Source of the DNA: Sulfopaludibacter sp035606355
GTDB lineage: Bacteria; Acidobacteriota; Terriglobia; Bryobacterales; Bryobacteraceae
DNA length: 64,000 nt
Assembly: GCA_035606355.1 (NCBI GenBank)
Contig: DATNFO010000081.1
Span: forward strand, 62,001 to 126,000
Direction: 5' to 3'
In this document: positions 1 to 6,996 of the stretch, piece after piece
Layout: the number at the start of each line of letters is the position of its first letter
Numbering within the stretch: position 1 is the first letter of the stretch
The notes under the pieces: model-generated
Database searches by the model: none
Told to the model about the DNA's origin: nothing
What the model saw: the letters and a program-made list of their open reading frames with translations, nothing else
Position numbers and translations under genes: made by a program

Positions 1-207
1 TTCCTCACCGTTCTTCACCACAATGAAGTCGCGAATCGCTTCGGATAGCTCAAACTCCGTCCGCGGGAGCATGATGCCACGGGCCGCGTAATCGTTGATG
101 AGGTTCAGAATGAGCGGAATATCCGCCATGAGCGCCTTCCGCACCAGCAGCGGCTGCCCGCTGTTCTTCGTTTCAACGAAAGCGTCGGCAAACAGACCGC
201 TGATCAT
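1..207 (-). CDS. ArgA-like GNAT N-acetyltransferase, N-terminal part (runs off the window)
   Basis: Only the first 69 residues are present; the gene continues past base 1. About 19 residues in, the protein reads LVRKALMADIPLILNLINDY and then ARGIMLPRTEFEL. This is the opening of the GNAT fold as found in short ArgA-type N-acetylglutamate synthases, which acetylate glutamate to start arginine synthesis. The start ATG (207-205) overlaps the argB stop as ATGA, so it is translated with argB and is the third gene of an argC-argB-acetyltransferase operon. The acetyl-CoA binding loop lies outside the window. The ArgA role rests on the N-terminal motif plus the operon; another GNAT activity is possible. 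Confidence 0.75.
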   Translation of the reverse strand, partial: MISGLFADAFVETKNSGQPLLVRKALMADIPLILNLINDYAARGIMLPRTEFELSEAIRDFIVVKNGEE

Positions 208-986
208 GCGTGCACCTCCTGCAGAACCATACGGGTGCCGATTCCTTCGCCCGCGAGCAGCCGGCTGAGAACATCCGGAGCCGCGCCCGGCGCGATCCGC
301 ACTTGGCCGACACCGTGTTCCAGGGCGTCCACTGCGGCGTTCAACTTGGCCTGCATGCCGCCCGTCGCGACGCCGGTTGCGATCAGGCCGCGGCTGTCCG
401 CCGCCGTCAGCACGTTGCGCACCCTGCGCGCGCCATCCAGAACGCCCTCGACGTCCGTGAGGAAAATGAGTTGATCCGCGCCGAAGGCAGATGCGCAAGC
501 CACCGCCATCTGGTCGGCATTCACGTTGTAGACCTGCCCCTGACGATCACCCGCCACGCACGCCACCACAGGAACGTACGAGTTCGCCGCCAGCAAATGC
601 AGCAGCGCGGGATTGCTCCTGACCACCCGGCCTACCGCACCCAGTGCGGGATCGAGAGGCTCCGCTTCCGCCAGGAAGGCGTCGATTCCCGAGATTCCAA
701 CCGCTGCCGCGCCCGCCCGGTTCAGGCTAGCGACCAGTTCATGGTTCACACTCCCGGCGAAGACCTTCAGCACCGCGTCCACCGTTTCCGGCGTAGTAAC
801 GCGCAACCCGTTGACGAAGCGGCTTTCTATGCCGCGTTCGGCCAGGTACCGCGTCATCTGCTTCCCGCCGCCGTGCACCACAACAATTTGGGACTGCAAT
901 CGCGCTGCCGCAATCTGAGCTGCCAGTGCGTCGCGGGATGCGGGCTGATCCAGAAGCGTGCCTCCGAGTTTGACCAGGATCTTCAC
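204..986 (-). CDS. argB: Acetylglutamate kinase
   Basis: This 260-residue protein has the normal length for ArgB and catalyses ATP-dependent phosphorylation of N-acetylglutamate, step two of arginine synthesis. The amino-acid-kinase signature is clear. MKILVKLGGTLL carries the catalytic Lys and Gly loop, VVVHGGGKQMT forms the second glycine-rich loop, and VYNVNADQMAVACA and IFLTDVEGVLD form the nucleotide and substrate sites. GVATGGMQAKLNAAVDAL is the typical C-terminal ArgB block. It is cytoplasmic. The start ATG overlaps the argC stop and its own stop overlaps the next start (ATGA at both ends), so the three genes are translationally coupled. Confidence 0.96.
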   Translation of the reverse strand: MKILVKLGGTLLDQPASRDALAAQIAAARLQSQIVVVHGGGKQMTRYLAERGIESRFVNGLRVTTPETVDAVLKVFAGSVNHELVASLNRAGAAAVGISGIDAFLAEAEPLDPALGAVGRVVRSNPALLHLLAANSYVPVVACVAGDRQGQVYNVNADQMAVACASAFGADQLIFLTDVEGVLDGARRVRNVLTAADSRGLIATGVATGGMQAKLNAAVDALEHGVGQVRIAPGAAPDVLSRLLAGEGIGTRMVLQEVHA

Positions 987-1987
987 AGCAGCCCCTCGGT
1001 TTCGGCAAAGCCGAGCATCAGGTTCAGGTTTTGTACGGCCTGACCGGCCGCGCCCTTGCCCAGGTTATCGATGGCGCTGACCACGACGGCGCGGTTGGTG
1101 TGGGCGTCGAACGCCACCCCGATATCGCAGAAATTGGTGTGCGCCACGCCGTGAAGGTCGGGCATGCGGCCCGGGTTGTAGAGGCGCACGAAGGGCTCGC
1201 CGGCGTAGCGTTTTTCGTAGATGGCGAGCAGGTCTTCGACGCTCGAAACACCCGCCGCGCGGAAGTAGATGGTCTCCAGAATTCCGCGATGCAGCGGCAG
1301 AAGCTGCGCCGTAAAACTGAATTCCCGCTCCTCCAGCCCCGACACCTGAAGCACCTCGGGCACGTGCCGGTGTTTGAGCACGGAATATGCCGTGAAGTTC
1401 TCCGTGACTTCGCAGAAACTGTTCGTCAGGCTCGCCTTGCGGCCGGCGCCGCTGACCCCGCTCTTGGCGTCGCACACGATGCCGGCGGACCGGTCGACAG
1501 CGGCGGCTTCGATCAGCGGACGGATGGCCAGATTGGCGGCGGTCGGATAGCAGCCGGGGTTGGACAGCAACCGCGCGGAGCGAATGCGGTCGCGGCAGAA
1601 TTCGGGAAGCCCGTAAACAGCCTCGGCGAGCAGCTCCGGCTGTGTATGGGCAGCCCCGTACCAGGCCGAGTAATTCTCCGGAGTGCGAAGGCGGAAAGCG
1701 CCGCTGAGATCGACGATGCGGAGCCCGGCGTTCAGAAGTCCGGGAGCGAGTTCCAGGGAGACTTCGGGAGGAGTGGCCAGGAAGACGGCTGTAAGCCCAG
1801 CGCCGACAACCACTTCGGGTGTAGCGGGAAGGCGTTCCGGAGCGGTCGCGCCGCGGATCGGCGGCCTCTCGGCTGCGTCGCGATGGTCGAGGAGAACGGG
1901 GGAAAGGCGGGGGTGGCGGGAGGTAATCGTTACGAGCTCCTGCCCGCTATAGCCGCTATGTCCGACGATGCCGATCCGGTGCTTCAT
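983..1987 (-). CDS. argC: N-acetyl-gamma-glutamyl-phosphate reductase
   Basis: This 334-residue protein has the usual ArgC length and reduces N-acetylglutamyl phosphate to the semialdehyde with NADPH. The N-terminal IGIVGHSGYSGQEL is the NADP-binding loop. LLSNPGCYPTAANLA contains the catalytic cysteine (about residue 146), and GVSGAGRKAS is the conserved loop after it. It is first in the arginine operon. The start ATG (1987-1985) lies just downstream of an AT-rich inverted repeat (1991-2016) that resembles an arginine-repressor box. The gene abuts the accessory patch that begins near 2026. Confidence 0.96.
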   Translation of the reverse strand: MKHRIGIVGHSGYSGQELVTITSRHPRLSPVLLDHRDAAERPPIRGATAPERLPATPEVVVGAGLTAVFLATPPEVSLELAPGLLNAGLRIVDLSGAFRLRTPENYSAWYGAAHTQPELLAEAVYGLPEFCRDRIRSARLLSNPGCYPTAANLAIRPLIEAAAVDRSAGIVCDAKSGVSGAGRKASLTNSFCEVTENFTAYSVLKHRHVPEVLQVSGLEEREFSFTAQLLPLHRGILETIYFRAAGVSSVEDLLAIYEKRYAGEPFVRLYNPGRMPDLHGVAHTNFCDIGVAFDAHTNRAVVVSAIDNLGKGAAGQAVQNLNLMLGFAETEGLL

Positions 1988-1990
1988 GCG

Positions 1991-2016
1991 TATTTATTCG
2001 TTGCTATGAATAAATA
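1991..2016 (-). promoter_or_regulatory. ARG-box-like inverted repeat upstream of argC
   Basis: TATTTATTC (1991-1999) and GAATAAATA (2008-2016) are perfect inverted arms separated by 8 nt, in an otherwise GC-rich genome, 4 nt upstream of the argC start. Read on the minus strand, the ATTCA and TGAAT-type half sites resemble the ArgR/AhrC operator consensus. The full 18-bp consensus is matched by one good half only. A repressor here would block the argCB promoter. No argR gene lies in the window. Confidence 0.45.
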
Positions 2017-2025
2017 TAACACGAG

Positions 2026-2075
2026 AAGGGCGAGGTAGTGGTCCTCGGTCAACATTCCACCACTACCAAGGGCGA
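2026..2075. mobile_element. IS1-type terminal footprint (34 bp) flanked by 8-bp target duplication
   Basis: Positions 2034-2067 form a 34-bp unit bounded by inverted repeats GGTAGTGG and CCACTACC. It is flanked on both sides by the same 8-mer, AAGGGCGA (2026-2033 and 2068-2075); the duplication could be counted as up to 10 bp because the next bases are G. IS1-family transposition makes 8-10 bp duplications. Bases 2047-2067 match 3381-3400 (one gap, two mismatches), which is the end beside the IS1-type transposase remnant. The unit therefore looks like two ends of such an element left after loss of the interior, sitting directly upstream of the argC promoter. Confidence 0.55.
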
Positions 2076-2223
2076 GGGGGGACGGTCGGGGGATCAAATA
2101 TGCAGGCATGGTGGGTCGTCCTTTAGTGGCTAAAGTCTTGGGCGGCTCAGGTGGCTCGGTTTCCGTAAGTAAAGGACTTCGGCGTATGGATTGCACTGCG
2201 ATTCACCGGAAGTCATGCGGATT

Positions 2224-2238
2224 GGTACTTGCAGTACC
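2224..2238. promoter_or_regulatory. Perfect palindrome upstream of the small-ORF cassette promoter
   Basis: GGTACT-tgc-AGTACC is a perfect 6-bp-arm inverted repeat whose end lies 23 bases before the TTGACA hexamer at 2262. The size and position suit an operator, but no regulator gene is nearby and it could be chance. Confidence 0.3.
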
Positions 2239-2261
2239 GCATATACCAGCAAACGCGGTTA

Positions 2262-2291
2262 TTGACAGTTTTGGTCAAGGGGCCATAGTAT
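2262..2291 (+). promoter_or_regulatory. Sigma-70-like promoter for the small-ORF cassette
   Basis: TTGACA (2262-2267), an 18-nt spacer and TAGTAT (2286-2291) give a recognisable housekeeping promoter. This is unusual in this window, where most promoters show only a -10 element. The expected start near 2298 would serve the ORFs beginning at 2329. Confidence 0.5.
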
Positions 2292-2328
2292 AGAACATCT
2301 CTCGTCAAATGATTAATACTGAACCGAT

Positions 2329-2595
2329 ATGCTGAGCGTGGCGTCCAAAGGGGTGGAGAAGCCAATGACCCGCGCGGAGCGCAGATCTACAGAACGACAG
2401 GCAGGTAAAGAGCGTGCCCGTAGAACTGTGGTTAAGGTCGATACTCCCGTGGTTAGTCGGGGTATGGCTATAGCTGCTGGCGCCGGAACGGTAGGCCTGA
2501 TGGTTGGTGGTCCGGTCGGAGCCATCGTTGGAGCGGCCCTTGGGGCCATTGCCGATTCGGCTATTTCGCATATTGGTGATCAGGCAGAGGAGTAG
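2329..2595 (+). CDS. Small glycine-zipper protein
   Basis: This 88-residue ORF has a very basic N-terminal third (TRAERRSTERQAGKERARR) and then a glycine-zipper membrane hairpin (GMAIAAGAGTVGLMVGG followed by PVGAIVGAALGAIADSA). Such zippers insert in membranes or pack helices; no family could be named. The first ATG is 2329. A second ATG at 2365 (MTRAERR) has a good ribosome site (GGTGGAG), so the protein may be 76 residues. A TTGACA promoter lies upstream, and the final codons contain the ribosome site of the next ORF. The base composition is more AT-rich than its neighbours, and IS1-type remnants lie on both sides, so it is probably acquired. Confidence 0.55.
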   Translation: MLSVASKGVEKPMTRAERRSTERQAGKERARRTVVKVDTPVVSRGMAIAAGAGTVGLMVGGPVGAIVGAALGAIADSAISHIGDQAEE

Positions 2596-2598
2596 CCC

Positions 2599-2904
2599 CT
2601 GCCGCCGCTCCTCAATCTGCTTGTCGCAGATGCCTCGCAGCCCATCGTAGACCAACTAGACGTTATCGGACGCGGCATCCTTCATGCCGCAGACGCCCGC
2701 TATATCGGCCTTATCGTTTTTGTTTCCGTACTGATGTGCTCGTTCGCCCGGAGGTGGCGACATGGCTCGTGGCCCTCGATCGAGCAGTTCGGTAGGGGCG
2801 CTGTTGCCGCTGCGTTTATCGTTAGCGGCTTTTTTGTTTTCGTGATATTCCTGCTGACTAAGCCTCCGGCAATGACATGCTATCTGCGGAGTCTACGATG
2901 CTGA
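2599..2904 (+). CDS. Two-TM small membrane protein with a non-AUG (CTG) start
   Basis: The frame stays open for 102 codons immediately after the TAG of the preceding gene, in the same frame. The encoded protein has two hydrophobic helices (YIGLIVFVSVLMCSF and AVAAAFIVSGFFVFVIFLL) separated by a basic loop (RRWRHG), which is a convincing membrane protein. No ATG, GTG or TTG lies near its beginning. AGAGGAG (2586-2592) sits 6 nt before a CTG at 2599, so a CTG start is the simplest reading. Alternatives are readthrough of the TAG, or a nonsense mutation that split one 191-codon gene. The stop TGA overlaps the next ATG (ATGCTGA), which indicates coupling. No family was recognised. Confidence 0.45.
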   Translation: MPPLLNLLVADASQPIVDQLDVIGRGILHAADARYIGLIVFVSVLMCSFARRWRHGSWPSIEQFGRGAVAAAFIVSGFFVFVIFLLTKPPAMTCYLRSLRC

Positions 2905-2993
2905 TTGGCCTACTCACGATGGTTTTCGCAATCGGTGTCGGCTGGCGGGAGATACGCCGGATTTTTTTTGATGGCGAAGATGGCGAACGTTAA
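2898..2993 (+). CDS. 31-residue single-TM peptide
   Basis: MLIGLLTMVFAIGVGW is a membrane helix, followed by REIRRIFFDGEDGER, a charged tail. The ATG at 2898 overlaps the stop of the previous ORF, a spacing typical of translationally coupled genes. It is too short to assign. The arrangement (glycine zipper, two-TM, one-TM) recalls lysis or small toxin cassettes of phages and plasmids, but nothing in the sequence proves that. Confidence 0.4.
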   Translation: MLIGLLTMVFAIGVGWREIRRIFFDGEDGER

Positions 2994-3400
2994 AAGGGAC
3001 GATAAAAGATCGCCCAGTGTTAATGGACAGGCAGTAATCCCCGCCGCCATAGCAGGCGTAGCTTTAAGGCTGCGATGCACGCGGCAGAAGTTGTACTACG
3101 TAAAGTGCAGCGCGAGCGCCGCGCGGAGGTTTTCCCACTTCTTGCTGAACGCATACGTCAGGCGGATGAGCCGCTTGCAACCACTGGCGCAACGATCGGT
3201 TCTGGCGTTCAATGTGTGACGTGCAAATACGTTTGGTGTCTGGGTCCCAGTAAACGTCCTTCTTTTCCCCACTATCACCCTGGGCGGGCTGTAGCGGCGC
3301 TGTCTTTATGCGCTTCTTTCTTTCCGACGAAGCACCAAACTTCATCGGCTTGCACCTCTTGCACGGGGGTGGTGTCCTAAGGTAACGTTCCACCGCTACC
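2985..3400 (-). pseudogene. IS1-family transposase remnant, frameshifted and internally deleted
   Basis: Three minus-strand fragments in different frames match the IS1-type transposase. VQEVQADEVWCFVGKKEAH, near 3300-3360, carries the first catalytic Asp. A stretch ending KRICTSHIERQN lies near 3200-3255. AFSKKWENLRAALALHF, then a TAG, then YNFCRVHRSLKATPAMAAGI lies near 3030-3150. The N-terminus and most of the middle of the DDE domain are missing, and two frame changes plus stop codons inactivate it. The outer end (3371-3400) matches the 34-bp footprint at 2034-2067. The piece is dead but identifies the element family. Bases 3401-3631 beyond it contain only a short open stretch I do not recognise. 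Confidence 0.75.
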
Positions 3401-3631
3401 AGGAAAATTGTGTTGCTGAGTTAAAGCGAGCGGCGAGTTGGCGAGAATATACCGCAGCCGACCTGATCTTCGACCGTGCGAAGAAACCGGAACCGCAGAA
3501 GGCATGCAGCGGGCAGGCAGCGGGCAGTTACTGAAGCGGTCCCAACACTGAAAAGCCGGACCGTTCTTCAGTCCTCCACGCCAAATGTGGAAGTCATCAG
3601 ATTCAATCCGGCTCTCGCGGTCGTCAGAATC

Positions 3632-4243
3632 CTATTGCCGGCGCCGCCGGTATGCTTCCACCAGCCCTGCCACTGCCAAGCCGACCAAGCCGATCGACGC
3701 CGGTTCCGGCGTATCGTCGCTGATGACGTTGTAACTTACGCTGAAGCCCGAGACGAACCCCGGCTGTCCGGCTGTGGGCGTATACAGTACTCCATTCGCT
3801 CCTTCGGGGCCGACCTCCAGCATGGTCGACGTATTCGCGTAGAGTGCCGTTGGAAACCCCGTATCGGCGATCGCATCGGCGCCGTCGTTGATGTCCGAGT
3901 AGAACACTGCGCTCGCCGGGTACCCGGGAGCGGTCCCCGCCGGGTTGAAGCGAACGATATCCGAAAGCACGGCGCTGACGCCGAGCGATTCGAAAATCAG
4001 AAGATCGCCGGCTACCAGGCCCGGCGGCCCCAGCAGGTTATAGGTCAACGCCGATGGCAGTCCTCCGGGACCGGGGTCAGCTATCAGAACGCCCGTTGTA
4101 GTGATCGGGCTGCCGCCCCCGGGAAAAAGGAGCGTCCCCTGACCATGCTCATTCAGCGTAATCAACGGGTTGTTTTGAGCCATCGCAGTCAACGCTGTGG
4201 CCGCGAAGGCTAACACGATCCAATGAACTCTCAATTTATGCAC
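3632..4243 (-). CDS. PEP-CTERM sorted secreted protein
   Basis: This protein of about 203 residues has an N-terminal signal peptide (VHWIVLAFAATALTAMAQ) and a C-terminal PEP-CTERM tail: TPEPASIGL, a hydrophobic helix, then YRRRRQ. Such tails are recognised by exosortase, which releases the protein to the exopolysaccharide-covered surface. The middle is a Gly/Thr-rich beta domain without a recognised family. I place the start at the GTG 4243-4241 because GGAGGAAG lies just upstream; the longer ATG version adds residues unlike a signal sequence. No exosortase gene is in the window. Confidence 0.8.
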   Translation of the reverse strand: MHKLRVHWIVLAFAATALTAMAQNNPLITLNEHGQGTLLFPGGGSPITTTGVLIADPGPGGLPSALTYNLLGPPGLVAGDLLIFESLGVSAVLSDIVRFNPAGTAPGYPASAVFYSDINDGADAIADTGFPTALYANTSTMLEVGPEGANGVLYTPTAGQPGFVSGFSVSYNVISDDTPEPASIGLVGLAVAGLVEAYRRRRQ

Positions 4244-4491
4244 TGCTTCCTCCTCCTGCGAAGTATGCGGTGAGCGCACAATCGCGAGCAATGTATGCTT
4301 CGTCGCGGTTCCTCCCTGGTTGTGACCTGCTTCACGGGCGGCCAGACCGATCTGGGCGTTATGCGACGAATTGCTTCTCGCGATGCCTGAAATCCCCCCA
4401 CTTGTGCCGCCAGCGCCCCAAGAAAGGTCTGTGCGACCCTCATCAGCGTAGATGTGCTTTCCGCCCGCCGCCTGTTAGGCTGGAAGTCGAA

Positions 4492-4746
4492 TTGGAAGCA
4501 CAACGCTATTTTGAGGACTGCGCCGAGTGCGCGGTGCTGTGGGCCGACTACACCGTAGCCACCCGCGAGCATTTCCGCTTGGAGAACAATTTTGAAATGG
4601 CGGGTCTGCGCCATGACCGCGATGCCGTTCAGGATATGCTGCCGCTGGTCGAGCAATCGTCAGCGGCGCGTTCGGCTCTGCGGACGCGCATCGCGCAGCA
4701 TCTCGAAGAGCGCCACCCGCTTGCTAAGACGGCTGCACAGGGGTAG
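4492..4746 (+). CDS. Small conserved-looking cytoplasmic protein
   Basis: The convincing part is an 84-residue, mostly helical, acidic/basic sequence beginning LEAQRYFEDCAECAVLWADY, rich in Glu, Arg and Ala with two closely spaced Cys. It resembles short acidobacterial hypothetical proteins of the type CxxC..LWxxY. An upstream ATG at 4270 is open in frame, but the intervening residues look like translated non-coding DNA. I therefore prefer a TTG at 4492 as start, without a clear ribosome site. Bases 4244-4491 hold nothing else I can identify. Confidence 0.45.
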   Translation: MEAQRYFEDCAECAVLWADYTVATREHFRLENNFEMAGLRHDRDAVQDMLPLVEQSSAARSALRTRIAQHLEERHPLAKTAAQG

Positions 4747-4755
4747 GGCGCCCGC

Positions 4756-5211
4756 TCAATTTTCGGAAATAGACCGTTCCGCCAGTTCACCAAACAAGGG
4801 CAGAGAATAGCTCTCGTCCTGAGCCGCTTTCACCATCATAAAAACACTCATCGCTAACAGAATCGCCTTCACGATTGTGTGAAGGTGCAGCGAAGAGCCC
4901 CAGTCCAGGAACATCGGCCGCAGTACCCAGTCCGCCATCAGCCACGCGACGAACAAGTAGAGTCCCTGGAACGCGTGGAACCGGACCGTCTTGTCGCGCC
5001 TGAACTTTTGCGATGCCAGCACGATAATGGCGGCGATCCAGCCGAGTGCGGGCACATAGCAAAGAATGGACGCCGTACGCGGGTTGAGCGCCGCCAGCGG
5101 GTCGGTGGACACCGGCGGTACGGCTGCGGCGATCGGCTGCCGGTTGCCGCATCGTCCGCAGAACGTATCCGCCGGCGAGACCTGATTCCCGCATTGGCTG
5201 CAAAAAGGCAT
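4756..5211 (-). CDS. Zinc-ribbon membrane protein (DUF4870-like)
   Basis: The 151-residue protein starts with a double-Cys zinc ribbon (FCSQCGNQ, FCGRCGNRQ). A Pro/Ala linker follows, then three to four membrane helices (ILCYVPALGWIAAIIVLA, AFQGLYLFVAWLMADWVL, IVKAILLAMSVFMMVKAA). The zinc ribbon should face the cytoplasm. FRRDKTVRFHAFQGLYLF is typical of the DUF4870/TM-helix family. Function unknown. It is divergent from the MBL hydrolase gene, with 76 bp between starts. Confidence 0.75.
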   Translation of the reverse strand: MPFCSQCGNQVSPADTFCGRCGNRQPIAAAVPPVSTDPLAALNPRTASILCYVPALGWIAAIIVLASQKFRRDKTVRFHAFQGLYLFVAWLMADWVLRPMFLDWGSSLHLHTIVKAILLAMSVFMMVKAAQDESYSLPLFGELAERSISEN

Positions 5212-5287
5212 CTAATCTGAAATACGACGCTAAACGCGAATCTGTTCCGCAGAATACGCTGACGCCCGGCCATGATACCATTTCGCC

Positions 5288-6298
5288 ATGAAGGCGCTAC
5301 TCAGCGGTGTGCTGCTCCTCGTCTCGGCGGCCGCGCTGCACGCGGCTAAGGATCTGCAGATCTTTTCCATAGACGTAGAGGGCGGTCAGGCGACCCTGTT
5401 CGTGACCCCCGCCGGCCAATCGATGCTGGTCGATACGGGCTGGCCCGGGCACAACAATCGCGACGCGAACCGCATCGCGGCCGCAGCGAAACTGGCCGGC
5501 GTGAAAAAGATCGATTACCTGGTGATCACGCATTTTCACGAAGACCACGTAGGCGGAGTCCAGCAGCTTTACCGCCGTATGCCGATCTTGAATTTCGTGG
5601 ACCACGGCGACCAGACTGAGACCGATAAAGCTGCTCAGATTCGCTTCAACGAGTACAAAGCCTTCCGCGACAAAGGCCATCACATTGTGGTCAAACCCGG
5701 CGACACCATTCCCATTAAAGGGTTGGACGTAAAGGTGCTCTCCGCCGCCGGCAAAGTCATCGATTCACCGCTGCCCGGCGCCGGACAACCGAATCCCGCT
5801 TGCGCCAACTTCCCACGGCCAGAAGCCGACACCAACGAAAACGGCCAGTCCGTGGGCTTACTCATTACCTTCGGACAGTTCAAGATGATCGATATGGGCG
5901 ACCTCACCAAAGATCGCGAATACGATCTGGTCTGCCCCAACAACAAGATCGGCACGGTTGACCTGTTCCTGGTTTCGCACCACGGCACCAATCCTTCCAA
6001 CTCGCTGCCGTTCGTTCGCGGCATCGAACCGCGTGTCGCTCTGATGAATAATGGCGCGAAGAAAGGCGGCGACCCTGAGGTGTGGCAGACCATCCGCGAC
6101 ACTCGCGGCTTGTCCGATTTGTGGCAGTTGCATTACGCTGTCGGCACGGACAAGGAACACAACTCGCCCGATACATTCATCGCCAATTTGGATATCGAGT
6201 GCCAGGGTCAGTGGATCCGCGTCACCGCGAAGCAGAATGGCGATTTTACCGTTTACAACAGCCGCAATAAATTCGAAAAGACCTACACCAAGAAATAG
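5288..6298 (+). CDS. Secreted MBL-fold hydrolase (ComEC-type)
   Basis: A signal peptide (MKALLSGVLLLVSAAALHA) precedes a metallo-beta-lactamase domain like the C-terminal domain of ComEC. FSIDVEGGQATLFVTPAG and LVDTGWPG come first, and THFHEDHVGG (H82, H84, D86, H87) is the metal-binding motif. MIDMGDLT supplies a further ligand Asp and LVSHHGTNPSN the last His. These enzymes hydrolyse phosphodiesters or related bonds, but the substrate here is unknown. It should act in the periplasm or outside. It stands in front of menG/ubiE with 5 nt between, so the two may share a transcript. Confidence 0.85.
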   Translation: MKALLSGVLLLVSAAALHAAKDLQIFSIDVEGGQATLFVTPAGQSMLVDTGWPGHNNRDANRIAAAAKLAGVKKIDYLVITHFHEDHVGGVQQLYRRMPILNFVDHGDQTETDKAAQIRFNEYKAFRDKGHHIVVKPGDTIPIKGLDVKVLSAAGKVIDSPLPGAGQPNPACANFPRPEADTNENGQSVGLLITFGQFKMIDMGDLTKDREYDLVCPNNKIGTVDLFLVSHHGTNPSNSLPFVRGIEPRVALMNNGAKKGGDPEVWQTIRDTRGLSDLWQLHYAVGTDKEHNSPDTFIANLDIECQGQWIRVTAKQNGDFTVYNSRNKFEKTYTKK

Positions 6299-6303
6299 GC
6301 GCC

Positions 6304-6996
6304 GTGCCCATCCCTGTCGAACAACAAAACTCCAAACTGATGCGCGCCATGTTTCACACCGTGGCGCCCCGCTATGACTTCATCACTCGCGCGTTTTCTT
6401 ACGGCATGGACAAGCGCTGGAAGCGGCTCGGCGTAGAGCGCGCCCGCCTGCCAGAGCGTCCCGTAGTGCTGGATCTTGCGTGCGGCACGGGAGATTTCTC
6501 GCTGCTTGTGAAGCGCATTCGCCCACAAGCCCGCACCGTGCCAGCCGATATCACCGAGCGCATGCTTCACCTCGCGCACGACCACGGCCTGAGCGACGGC
6601 GTCTGCGCCGATGCCGGCTCGCTGCCCTTCGCCGACGCCGCCTTCGATTGCGTTTTCATCGGCTACGGTTTGCGAAATTTTCCGCACCTCGCCCGTGCCG
6701 TGGCGGAGATTGAGCGTGTGACGAAGCCCAGCGGCGTTCTCGTCAGCCTGGATTTTTTCCTGCCGCGAAACGCAGTCATGCGTGCGCTCTACCTCGGCTA
6801 TCTCTACGCGCAGGGCACATTCTGGGGCTTCGTCCTGCATCGCCGCCCGCGCATCTACACTTACATTCCGGATTCGCTGCGCAGCTTCGTCTCCATTGAC
6901 CAGTTCACGCGCCTGCTGCGCGACACCGGTTATCGCCAAGTGGATGCGCGCAGCTATATTTTGGGCGGCATCGGCCTGCACTGGGGCGTGAAGTGA
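6304..6996 (+). CDS. ubiE: Demethylmenaquinone methyltransferase (MenG/UbiE family)
   Basis: This 230-residue class I SAM methyltransferase catalyses the C-methylation that completes menaquinone (or ubiquinone). The N-terminus FHTVAPRYDFITRAFSYGMD(KRWK) is the UbiE/COQ5 hallmark. VLDLACGTGDFSLL is SAM motif I, and IGYGLRNFPHLARAVAEIER matches the family's motif around GLRN. The start is a GTG at 6304, 5 nt after the upstream stop. The next gene starts at 6993 and overlaps it, so the MFS gene is coupled. Menaquinone is the more likely quinone in this phylum; the sequence alone does not decide. Confidence 0.9.
   Translation: MPIPVEQQNSKLMRAMFHTVAPRYDFITRAFSYGMDKRWKRLGVERARLPERPVVLDLACGTGDFSLLVKRIRPQARTVPADITERMLHLAHDHGLSDGVCADAGSLPFADAAFDCVFIGYGLRNFPHLARAVAEIERVTKPSGVLVSLDFFLPRNAVMRALYLGYLYAQGTFWGFVLHRRPRIYTYIPDSLRSFVSIDQFTRLLRDTGYRQVDARSYILGGIGLHWGVK

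Noticed and set aside
210..1043. Plus-strand 277-codon ORF opposite argB
   Set aside because: It is the antisense frame of a confidently assigned gene and its protein is Arg/His/Gln-rich without motifs, as expected for GC-rich shadows.
2034..2067. The 34-bp inverted repeat as a simple transcription terminator
   Set aside because: It has no T-tract, lies upstream of argC, and is flanked by an exact 8-bp duplication, which a terminator would not explain.
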